Shown: positions 28,301 to 40,300 of the stretch, one piece after another | How the letters are laid out: each line of letters begins with the position of its first letter | How positions within the stretch are numbered: the first letter of the stretch is position 1 | From: Branchinecta lynchi | Taxonomy: Eukaryota > Arthropoda > Branchiopoda > Anostraca > Branchinectidae | Direction of reading: 5' to 3' | Assembly (NCBI GenBank): GCA_023053575.1 | Contig: JAKZAP010000001.1 | Coordinates: 17,991,533-18,055,532, forward strand | Length of the DNA: 64,000 nucleotides | Program-made: the position numbers and the translations under genes | Notes under the pieces: model-generated | Seen by the model: the letters and a program-made list of their open reading frames with translations, nothing else | Database searches by the model: none | Told to the model about the DNA's origin: nothing

Positions 28301-31300
28301 AAAAGTATTTTCTACCCGTACAACTGGTTCGCCCGGGATCCTGCCAAAACCGGACAATTTGTTAAAAGTAATAAGTTTTATTTGAAGTTGATTAGATGAC
28401 AGATTTAGAGGTAAGAAGAGACGCTGAGTATGTATATGAAAATCATTTTTTAGCCGGACATATAATTCGTCCGGAATCCGGTTGTAACCTTTTTTTTTTA
28501 GAAGCTAAAGTTTTGTTTGAAATTGATTAGATATTCTTTTCTTTTTCTTTAAATTTTCTTTTCTTGCTGGACAAGTAGTTCGCTCGGTATTCAGCCGAAA
28601 CCGGAAATTTGGCAGAAGTAAATCAGGAAGTTTCGGTCAGTACCGTCTAAATAGATATGGCTTATATCTGAACATGGTTTTCTCTAATAATTAGTCTGGC
28701 GAAGACTGGATCTGGCGAAGACAAGTCCCAGTTGTCTGGATCAAATATTAGATTTTCGGGATCCCATCGAAACCTTAGGTCTTGTTTGGAAAGGCTCGAA
28801 CTGAAGCACATTATCCAACTTCCAGCTAAATGTCTCATATTTTTCTGGAATCGTCGTGAACAAAGACATACGGGCAGATCCTGCTAAGTGGCCCTTACCT
28901 TCATTTGGGATCCGAAAAGGCGGTCTGATCATACAGGATTCCACAGAATTTGCCAGCGGAGCCTTTCATAGTAGGCTCTATTTACTGGAAAGTCGCGTCA
29001 TTTCATTCGGACTTAGGCTTGAAATTTCGGGGCTTGGGGCACATTAAAAGCTATATAGACTTGCCGCGGGGTAGTCGAGTTTTACCCAAAAAGTCATGGC
29101 CTACTTCAAAAATTTCGCCTGCGGCGCTCATTGTCGTTCTGTCTGATATACAGTTTTGGGAGATATAGAGCTGTACTGTCTTGGCTATTGTTTCTAACTG
29201 GTATGACTCTTGAGCCTTCCGGACATCTGCCAGCCGTATATTTTAAGTTACTCACCTCCTACGCCCGAGCCCTTCAAATTCTAGTGTCTTACTTTTTCTT
29301 ATTTCTTATATACTCCACTTCTTCCTTTGTGTTTTTATAGTGGGTTTGTAAATAAAAAAAAAAAATAAAAAAAAAAAATAAAAAAAACGCTTCGGAGCTC
29401 GGAGATACAACTAGGCTTCTAATCTTCAGTCTTCAACGCCAGAGGTTATTATGAGTTTTATTATCACATATCAGACGAAAAGTTTTTTGCAAGCGACGCC
29501 CCTGGCTGAAGCTACCGCAAATGGTAAAGAACGAGAGCTAAATAAATGCCACTTAAATTATCGAATTCAATAACTGGGTTGAAGCAAATAATGAATTCGT
29601 AGTATACAGAAAAACTAACTAAAAAAATAAGGAACAGACCGAGAGCGGTTGAGCGAATGCCGAAAACGTAGGGGCGACACTGCGCCCCCCCCCCCCCCCC
29701 GTGGGACACCTGGCTACGTCTGTCTATCAGGAAACTGGGACGCCTTAAGAAGTTGGCAATGAGCCCAGAGCCAGGTTTCTGGAACAAGGGCGGCCTTTTG
29801 TAATAATATGTAACTGTTTATGTTTTAGCAAGGAGCTACCCACTCCCCGGCACTTGCTGTACACCCTTTCGGCGCAGCGACCAGAATCAGCTGTGCTAGC
29901 ACCGGTGCCGGCCATAAATTCGGCGATTCTGCTTGTAAACATGCCGATTTTAAGGTTCTAGAACGTGCTAACCACCGTCAGCGCTGGCATCGGCCGGGCA
30001 CAGCAGCACCGGGCACTTGTTGTACACTAAACTCAAGAGTGGTCAACACCCTCGTTCTTATTTAGAAATAGGTTGTGTAGTTCGAAATGTATGATGCTCT
30101 CCTCTTTGTATTACCGTCCATACGTCTTTTCGACCATATCGTATCATACACGGGTGCATCAACATTGGCAAGAGGCGACCAGAGGCGTTACTAGCCAAAA
30201 TATTCGGGGGGGCCTGGTGATTTTTTACCGACTATTTTTGTAGAAAACACCTGTCTTCAAGAAAAAAAAGAACAGTCTGGACGAAAAGTCGACTAATTTT
30301 CAGAAAAACCAACTATTTGTAAGAAAAAACCTACCACATTAGAGGAGTGCCCCCCCCCCCCCCCGTACGTGACGCCCCTGATAAGAACAGCTTTCCGAGA
30401 TAGCTCCTTACAATGGCAGCTGTGAGACAGGTCTCAAATGAGGGATTTCTGCGGAAGAGCTGACAAAGTATCTAAGGAAAGCCTGGATGTACCCCACACG
30501 ACCAAATGGGGATACCAAAAAGTTAATTTATTGGACTTCTTGATCCAGAGATTCGGGTCTTGTACATTTCCGGTCTTCGCCAGATCCCTATCCAATCATC
30601 CCTAATCAACCGCTTGAAATACAAAAACAATAATGCCGCAGTGATGCAATGTTAACATAGAAATTTAATTTTCCAAGCCTACCGAATTTCCAGGTCTAGG
30701 CAAATTTTGGCGGAATTACGTGTCTGACAAGAAAATAGAGCTTAGAAATGGATTTATAGCGTGATCTTAACCCCCATGCGAAACTTTAATCGACTTTGCA
30801 ATAAAGTTTTTTTTGTTACCAAATTTCCGGTTTTAGCAGGATTCCAGGCGAACTAATTGTCCGACGTGAAATTAAGTTTCATATGCAGATTCAGCGTGTT
30901 TCCTTAACCCTAAAACGAGTATCTTATTATATTTTTGAAATATTTTGTTCGCCCCTTAATTTGAAACCCCTCTTCCACCCATAAATGTAGGGCCACGAAG
31001 AGAGAAACTCTGAGTAAAATGAATTAAGTCGTAAGGGAAAATATAAATTAATCTTAGATTGAAATTATGGAAAGCAAAAAAAAAAAACTTTTGCATGTAA
31101 ACCGGTAAGCTTCGCGTAACCAGATTCTTGATACTTCACCCTCGGCCGCGAGTGGTGATGCATGGTTGGGGCAAATCATCCGACGCTTCCCCTAGATTTC
31201 TCCAGGTACTTATTTGAAGCCCGGTGGACTTTTGGCTTGTCTTGCGCAGAAACGCCACTAACCCTCGCCCTAAACCAAACGGTCGGATTAGTTAGCAAAC

Positions 31301-34300
31301 GGTCGAATTCTGCGCGCTGAGAATCCTCTCCTTCTTGTGATGGCGAGTTCCCATATGCGGCTGAGTTTGCCAATTTGGCTGTCGTGGGGTACCCTACTTT
31401 GTGGGTTCTCCTCAGGTTGATGAGCTGAAATTTGTTTTTATTTTATTTGTATTTTATATTTATGCAGTGTGCTAATTATTTTGTCATTTGTTTGACCCTA
31501 GTTGGTCGTATCATAGTTTAAATAAATAATAAATAAATTAGTTATCCACGGATTAGAAATATTTATTTGATGAGTAAATTCCGGCTCAATCTCTTCAACG
31601 TAAACGGCTACAGGAGTTTCGTTGTCTTACCCATGGTCACTGCTATCTATTTAATCGTCTTTGTTGATATTATTCGTATTTAGTGTTATTGTTTCTTTTC
31701 TCTATTTATTGTGTTTGTTACTCCATCTTCAGGGCGCTTCGCCCTCCTTTTGCTGAGAGGGTCATAAATAAATTGATTGATCGACTGAAATAACTAGGTT
31801 AATGAGCCGCGGGAAAAGAGAGGCAAATCGCTAATGGTCCTCCCCCCCGCCCCATTTACCAACCCACCAGTTAAATCCTTTATCGACTGAGCCTAGTTGT
31901 CTGTAAATTAGGAAGCTTCTTAGTTTATGCATTCTATTCTACCGAAGCACTCGGGTGAATTCTGATTGAGTTCTATGGTGAGTTCACTGTTAAAGGATTG
32001 AAGGACGTGCAACAGCTGTAGCCTTGGCTCATTTAACATCGTTCTCACGGTTCGTGTCTTTGCCTCCCCATTGTGGAGATCTTAGCTTCAAAACGATCAA
32101 TGATGCAATTTGCATAGTCGGAAACGGCAATGAAACTATGGCCAGGAGAAAGAAGGGTTAATAAAAGTGCCAATTAAGGTAGGATATGAAATCAGAAAAA
32201 GAAAATGGAGGAGTAAGTTTCATAATATTTGGGTAGAATTAGGGTTAAAATTGGTGCTTGCTCTTGCCTTGTGAGTGGATGTGACGTGAGAAAGAAAGTA
32301 TGAGTTATTTTGTGGGAAGTGAATGGAACTGAATGAGTTGAGAAAAAAGTTGTTTGGAGTGAGAGTGTGTGAGAGTGAGTGGATTACTGAGGGAGTGAAA
32401 GAGAAAAGTTTCCAGGCTGTTAAACTGCTTGGAAGGTTCCACCGGGCAGGACTAGCATACAGGGAAAATGTATATCCCTGCAGTATAATGCGAAAATAAG
32501 AATAGGTGGAACTATTGAAGAAATAGACTGGATCAGACCCGTCACGTATGGGGGGCAGGAGGCGCCCGTCCCCCCCCCCCCCCCAATACTGTCGTCGATT
32601 TATTTTTTTCAATTTTGTCACTTTTCCGAATAACATTTGTTAGTAATGACCAATCAGTTGGGAAGTACCTTGCCCCCCCCCCCCCCCCCCCCGAAACAAA
32701 ACCTTTTGGCTAGTAATGACTCTGAACTGGATTAGTGTAACCTATACTGCAGCACCTCCTTTTTATGGCACTTGAGCTTACTCAAGTGCCATATAGCGAT
32801 CGTAATGTCTGTCTGTCTTTCGGTCTGTCCGCATTTTGCTAGTTTGGGCACTTCCACAGGACCTAGGACGATAAAACTTGGCACGCATACCAGGGACCCA
32901 ACCGGATTAACTTGGAAATAGTCACTTCCCCGATCCTACCATCAATGGGGGAGTGGCAACATGGCGAATCCGGGAATTAGTAACATTCATAACTTTGGAA
33001 CGGATAATCGGGCGTGCATTAAACTTCACAGCTATAACGAACAAATGTCTTGGATGTTCACTGTCGGAATTCGGATCGGATCCGACAACCGGGGCAGGGG
33101 CTGGAGGCTTTTTCTAGTTTTCGTCGAACCCCTAATCCTTTCTTCGCACTGGTATAGCTCAGCGCATGGATAAGTCATTCAGTTATTCTTTGCTAGAATT
33201 CGTTCGGAGGGAGCTAGATCAATCGAAGGTAGAAGGGGTTGGCAAAATATGTTGTTGAAACTTAGCAGGCCCGGGTCTGATAGCGGATAATCGGGCGTGC
33301 ATTAAACTTGACAGGTATCAAGAACAAATGTCTTGGATGTTCATTGTCAAATTCGGATCGGATCCGATAACTGGGGGGGGGGGGGGGCTGGAGGGGGACA
33401 CCCGAAACCTCTTTGCTTTTTCTATTTTTCGTCAAACCGCTACCCCTTTCTTCGCACTAGTATAGCTCTGCGCATGGATGAGTCATTCTTTCATCACACA
33501 TTCTTTGGTGGAATTCGTTCGGAGAGAGCTAGATCAATCGAAGGTCGAAGGGGTTGGCAAAATATGTAGTTAAACCTTAGTAGGGTTTGATATAGCGGAT
33601 AATCGGGAGTGCATTAAACCTGACAGGTATCAAGAACAAATGTCTGTGATGTTCATTGTCAAATTCGGATCGGATCCGATAACTGGGGGGGGGGCTGGAG
33701 GGGGACACCCGAAATCTCTTTGCTTTTTCTAGTTTTCGTCAAACCGCTACCCCTTTCTTCGCACTAGTATAGCTCTGCGCATGGATGAGTCATTCTTTCA
33801 TTACACATTCTTTGCTGGAAGTCGTCCGGAGAGAGCTAGATCAATCGAAGGTCGAAGGGGTTGGCAAAATATGTAGTTGAACCTTAGTAGGGTTTGCTAT
33901 AGCGGATAATCGGGAGTGCATTAAACCTGACAGGTATCAAGAACAAATGTCTGTGATATTCATTGTCAAATTCGGATCGGATCCGGTAACTGGGGGGGCG
34001 GGCTGGATGGGGACACCCGAAATCTCTTTGCTTTTTCTAGTTTTCGTCAAACCGCTACCCCCTTTCTTCGCACTAGTATAGCTCTGCGCATGGATGAGTC
34101 ATTCTTTCATCACACATTCTTTGCTGGAATTCGTTCGGAGAGAGCTAGATCAATCGAAGGTCGAGGGGGTTGGCAAAATATGTTGTTGAACCTTAGTAGG
34201 GGTTGATATAGATTAGGGGGTGCTAGGATGATGAAACTTGGCAGGCGTGTCAGGGACCCGACCAAACCAACCTGGAAATAATCAGTTTCCCCCACCTTGG

Positions 34301-37300
34301 GGGAGTGGATGGTGGGGGAATCCAGAAAATTGAGTGGTGTGTAACTTTCGAACGGGTGATCGGACTGAAATGAAACTTAATTCCAGAATAAATGACATAT
34401 CTCTGATGTTCCATTTGAAGTCCGAACTGGATTCGACGGCTATGGAGGAGTTGGGGGGGGGGAGACCGGAAATCCCGAGAAACGGTTAGAATGGAGGGAT
34501 CGGAGTGAAACTTGCTGGGAATAACCAGCATCTGCTCCAGATAAATCGTTTACACATTTGGACTGGATCCGGACACTTGGGTGTTTCCCGGGATTCCGGT
34601 ATGGCAGTTCTGGGGATTTTCACGACGAAACTTGGGAGGCGTATCAGGCACCCTATCCAACTGACTTGTAAATAAAAATTTACTCGATCCGATAGTCGAT
34701 GAGGAGTAGAGGAAGGGGGAATCCGGAATATTGAGTCATGCGTAACTTTGGAACGGGTGATCGGGTTTGAGTGAAATTTTTATTGAACAGAGGACATGTC
34801 TCTGGTGATCTTTTTCATGTCAGGACCGGATCCGACAACAACTGGGGGGGGGGGGGGATATGTGACCGGCTTAGACTGGAGAGACCGGGATGGAACTTTG
34901 TGAGAACTAACACATGCTCCGGATAAATCATTTAGAGAATCGGATTGGCTCAGAAGACTGTGGGGGGAGTTTAAGGGAGAGTAAGGAATTCCGGTGATCA
35001 CGAGTAAAGATACTTCCAAATGTGCTAGACGATGAAACTTGGCTGGTATATTAGAAATTCGACAAGATTGGCTTAGAATTCGCCACTTTCCAAATCGGAC
35101 CATTCCTTAAAGTGCCAATCATGACCGCAATATGCATTTTCTTGATCCCCATGGGCCCATTACCATTTTTGCCTCAAGGGTTTTGCTTACAAATGAGGTT
35201 CTAGATCCCTTAAAATGTGCATCTTCACCGCGAGGTCGAAAAGTAGTTTTTGGGATCCCAAAACGTAAGTGGAGGGATAGGCTACCTATGACATCGCAAA
35301 AGTTGTCCGTCTGTCCGTCCGTCCGTCTGTAAGCACGATAACTATCGAAGGGAATGAGATATTTTGATGAAACTTGGTGTGAGGGTTCGTTGGGTCGTCG
35401 GACCAGTCAAGTTCGTAGATGGGCTTTGTAGCTCCACATTTAGGGGTGGGGGAGGGGATTCAAATTAAGGGACAAACAAAATATTTTGAAACAGCTAATG
35501 TGATAGTCGATTATGGGGTAAGAAGAGATGCTGAACACGATGGTGAAAACCATTTTGTCATCGGACAAGTAGTTCGCCCGGAATCCGGCCAAAACCGGAA
35601 AGTTTGTTGAAAGTAAAAGTTTTATTTGAAGTTGATTAGATGTTCGATTTCGGGGTAGGAAAACATGCTGAAGACGATGGTGAAAACTATTTTCTCGACG
35701 GACAAGTATTTCGCCCGGAATCCGGCCCATTCCGGAAAGTTTGTTGAAAGTAAAAGTTTTATTTGAAATTGATTAGATGTTCGATTTAGGGGTAGGAAGA
35801 CATGCTGAAGACGATGGTGAAAACTATTTTCTCGACGGACAAGTATTTCGCCCGGAATCCGGCCCAAACCGGAAAGTTTGTTGAAAGTAAAAGTTTTATT
35901 TGAAGTTGATTAAATGTTCGATTTAGAGGTAGGAAGACATGCTGAAGACGATGATGAAAACTATTTTCTCGACGGACAAGTATTTCGACCGGAATCCGGC
36001 CCAAACCGGAAAGTTTGTCAAAATTAAAAGTTTTATTTGGAGTTGATTAGATGTTCGATTTAGGGCAAGAAGACATGCTGAACACTTATGTGAAAACAAG
36101 TTTCTACCCGGACATGTAGTTCGTCCAGAATCCGGCCAAAACCGGAAAACTGTTGGAAGTCAAAGTTTTATTTCTAGTTCATTAGATAAGCGATTTAGGG
36201 GTAAGAAGAGATGCTGAGTCGCTATATGACAATCGTATTTTACCCGGACATATAGTCGACCGGAATCCTGCTGGAATCGGAAAATTTGTTATAAGCTAAA
36301 TTTCTATTTGAGGTTGATTAGATGTTCATTACTGAGGAAAGAAGATACCCTGATTTCGTCTTTGAGCTTTCTTTTTTCGCCCGACAAGTAGTTCTGGAGT
36401 TCGGCCGGAACCGGGAAATTGGCAGAAGTGGCAGGAAGTTTTCGTCAAAACAGATATGACTTATAGGGGTAAACACACATGCTGAATCCAAATCTGAACT
36501 TGGTTTTCTCAGGTGATTAGCTATTTGGCCTTAATCAGTTTCTGAATTTTAATTGTAAAAATGTTCAAGGAGTCTGGCGAAGACTGGATCTGGCGAAGAC
36601 TGGATCTGGCTAAGACAAGACCCAGTTGTCTGGATCAGATATTGAATTTTTGGGATCCCATCGAAACCTTTGGTCTTGTTATCAAACGATACACCTCAAC
36701 CCATGATCATTTGTGCCACTAGGGTTCTACTTTTGATCAAACTGTATATATCAATGATCCCTATGCACCTGTTATCGTTTTTGCCTCAATTGTTTTGCTT
36801 AGAGATGCATTTCTAGCGCCTTTAAAACGGGACGCAGCAACAATTCAAAGAAGAAAAATACTTGATATAAATGTCGAAACCATATTGAAGACCATTGAAC
36901 CGCCCAAGGAAGAAGAGGAGTTCTAGAATGCCTTTTACAGTAATTTTTGGGATCCCAAAACGTAGGTGGAGGGATACCTATGACATCGCAAAAGTTGTCC
37001 GTCTGTCCGTCCGTCTGTAAGCACGATAACTCTCGAAGGGAATGAGATATTTTGATGAAACTTGGTGTGTGGATTCGTTGGGTCGTCGGACCAGTCAAGT
37101 TCGTAGATGGGCTTTGTAGCCCTACATTTAGGGGTGGGGGAGGGGGTTCAAATTAAGGGACAAACAAAATATTTTGAAACAGCTAATGTGATAGTCGATT
37201 ATGGGGTAAGAAGACATGCTGAGCACGATGGTGAAAAACTATTTTGTCATCGGACGAATAGTTCGCCCGGAATCCGGCCAAAACCGGATAGTTTGTTAAA

Positions 37301-40300
37301 AGTAAAAGTTTTATTTGAAGTTGATTAGATGTTCGATTTAGGGGTAGGAAGACATGCTGAAGACGATGGTGAAAACCATTTTCTCGAAGGACAAGTAGTT
37401 CGCCCGGAATCCGGCCGAAGCCGGAAAGTTTGTTAAAATTATAAGTTTTATTTTGAGTTGATTAGATGTTCGATTTAGGGCAAGAAGACATGTTGAACAC
37501 TTATGTGAAAACAAATTTCTACCCGGACATGTAGTTCGCCCGGAATCCGGCAAAAACCGGAAAGTTGGTTAGAAGTAAAAGTTTAATCTGAAGTTAATTA
37601 AATGTTTGACTTATGGGTAAAAAGACATGCCGAACAAGATGGTGAAAATCATTTTCTCGCTGGACAACTAGTTCGCCCGGAATCCGGCCAAAACCGGAAA
37701 ATTTGTTAAAAGCAAAAGTTAAATTAGATGACAGATTAAGGGGTAAGAAGAGAGGCTGAGTCGGTTTATGACAATGGTTTTTTACCCGGACATATAATTA
37801 TTCCGGAATCCGGTTGTAACCGGATTTTTTTTTAAGTCAAACTTTTATTCAAACTTGATTAGATGTTCTTTATAGGGATAAGGAGATACGCTGGTTTTGT
37901 TTCTGTAAAAAAAAATTTTGCTGGACTAGTAGTTCGCTCGGAAATCGGCAGGAAGTCTCGGTCAGTATCGTCAAAACAGATATGGCTTATAGAGGTATAT
38001 CTGAACTTGGTTTCTCTGATGATTAGCCTGTCCAAGACTGGATCTGGGGAAGACAAGACTCGATTGTCTGAATCAAATATTAGATTTTTTGGATCCCATC
38101 GACACCTTTGGTCTTGTTACTTACTAGTGTATAATAAAATAATACACTACGGACATCCGGCAAATAATAAAAACTCTCAAACAAAAAACTCGGTCCCGCC
38201 AACATTTTGCCTATTCTTGCAAGTGCCATATGAGCTTTCAGCTCTTGTTTAAATTAAAATAAAATGTATTTCTCGGCAGTAGCCTGACGCCAGTTCCACC
38301 GTTCTTCGTCAAACCAAAGCCACGTCTCGGTTTGAGTTGCCAACTCATCAACTGACAACATTCCGTTTGTCTTTCAGTTAGGATATAACGGTTTAGCTCG
38401 CAATAACCACAGAAGCGTTCTCGTGAGTTCAAAGGGCCAGAAATAAACGGAAAACACTTATAGAATTGTTCCTCAAAACATAGAAAGCACTGTCACGTAC
38501 TGGCAGAGTACTAAAAAGGTCCCCAGTAATTTGCTTGATGAGGCTGATTTCCGTTGGTCACGGAATGAACCAGTATTTTGAAGAATGAACCGAGGGGTTG
38601 GTCGCTCAAAAACTGGAGGTAGGACTTACGAGGTACTCCACTGGTAGGAAACCTTGTACGGTAAGGTAAGGTACAATTTTAATGGCAAATATAAATAAAT
38701 CTGGTGTTTCTTAAAAGCATCAGACATGCCAGTGGCATAAAAAACAAATCAATTAGTAAAAAATATTTAGTTGTGTTCGTACGTTCAAGTATTATGAAGT
38801 TAGTAAGATCAAGTTCAGTAGGCTCAATGGAAGTATTAACGAGTTTGGAGAATTTTTTGAATGTGTAAAAATGTAAATAAGTGTTCGTGTTTCGATGTAT
38901 CCAGACTGTGTATCGAAAAGTGGAATAACGAATTTTTAGTCTGTCGTAAATAGTATAGCCTATGATCACAGGGGTCATTTGGGGGGGGGGGGCTGGAAGG
39001 CCGGCAGAAAAACAGAACTACACAAGAAAAACAGAAAAAATAGCCCTAAAAATCAGTTTCTCATCAGAATTGTGAAATCTGGAGACCAAGGTTACTCGTA
39101 AAAACTGAACTTTATTTTTTTTCGAGATAACGACCCATTGTTCGAGGATCGAGTGTCTTCAAGGCGAGATAAAATCTTATTGTAACATCGCGTCTAGTCG
39201 AGGCGTCACTTCACAATTTGTTCCTGGATAGTTGAGGGAGCCCTTGAAAATTCAAGTGGCAGCACCACCCCGAAGGCGCACAAAATATAAGAGTAGGAAG
39301 GGGAGTAGGTCAGGAAAGAATCAGTGCCTATTTTCTCAAACTGAGGAGTTAAAAATATAATAAATAAAAGAGAATTATGCTTAAATTAAATGATCCATCC
39401 AATGACACTTACAAATAGTAAAAACAAGACCAAAGGTGTCGATGGGATCCCAAAAATCTAAGATTTGATCCAGACAATTTGGTCTTGTCTTCGCCAGGCT
39501 AATCATCAGAGAAAACCGAGTTCAGATATTCTATCTATCTATCTATACCTCTATAAGCCATATCTATTTTGATATTGACCGAAACTTCCTGCTTTACTAC
39601 TGCCAAATTTGCGGTTTTGCCAGAATTCCGAGCGAACTACTAGTCCAGCAAAAAAAGAAAAATTCAGAAACCGAAAGCCGGCGTATCTCCTTATCCCTAT
39701 AAAGAAATCTAATCAACTTTAAATAAAATTTTGACTTAAAAAAATTCGGGTACAACCGGATGTCCGTGTAAAAAAAATTCGGGTACAACCGGATGTCCGT
39801 GTAAAAAATCATCATTATATACAGACTCAGCGTCTCTTCTTACCCCTAAATATATCATCTAATCATCTTCAGATAAAGCTTTTACTTTTAACATATTTTC
39901 CGGTTTTGGCCGGATTACAGGCGAACTAGTTGTCCGGCGAGAAAATGGTTTTCACCATCGGGTTCAGCATGTCTTCTTACCCCTAAATCAAACATTTAAT
40001 CAACTTCAAATGAAACTTCTAGTTTTAACCAACTTTCCGGTTTTTGCCGGATTCTGGACGAACTACTCGTCCAGCGAGAAAATGGTTTTCACCATCGTGC
40101 TCAGCATTTCTTCTTACCCCTAAATCAAACATTTAATCAACTTCAAATGAAACTTTTACTTTTAACAAACTTTCCGGTTTTTGCCGGATTCCGGACGAAC
40201 TACTTGTGCGGCGAGAAAATGACTGTCACCATCGTGCTCAGCATGTCTTCTTACCCCATAATCGACTATCACATTAGCTGTTTAAAAATATTTTGTTTGT

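Larger units (their letters stand above)
29500..32760. other. Intron 3 spacer between repeats
   Basis: Beyond the MITE at 30180, the A fragment at 30520 and the retro ends at 31430, I see only C runs (29684, 32573, 32675) and unassigned sequence. GGCGACACTGCGCCCCC near 29672 may be another hAT end. Confidence 0.4.
32761..38249 (-). mobile_element. Family B element, reverse orientation, split by two A insertions
   Basis: The left end is the terminal hairpin (TATGGCACTTGAGCTTACTC followed by AAGTGCCATA, 32764-32793). The right end is GCAAGTGCCATATGAGC..CAGCTCTTGTT (38219-38249), the B start in reverse. Family A copies at 35247-36680 and 36944-38118 interrupt it; without them B would be about 2.9 kb. 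A ~308-bp tandem array at 33.0-34.2 kb is private to this copy. Confidence 0.75.

Noticed and set aside
35440..36004. Series of similar minus-strand ORFs ([20 protein letters not shown]..)
   Set aside because: They repeat with the ~136-bp unit of family A; the shared peptide reflects the DNA repeat and has no domain.
35516..36340. CRISPR-like regular array
   Set aside because: Units are ~136 bp, adjacent and diverged along their whole length, with no short-repeat/unique-spacer pattern, and the genome is eukaryotic.
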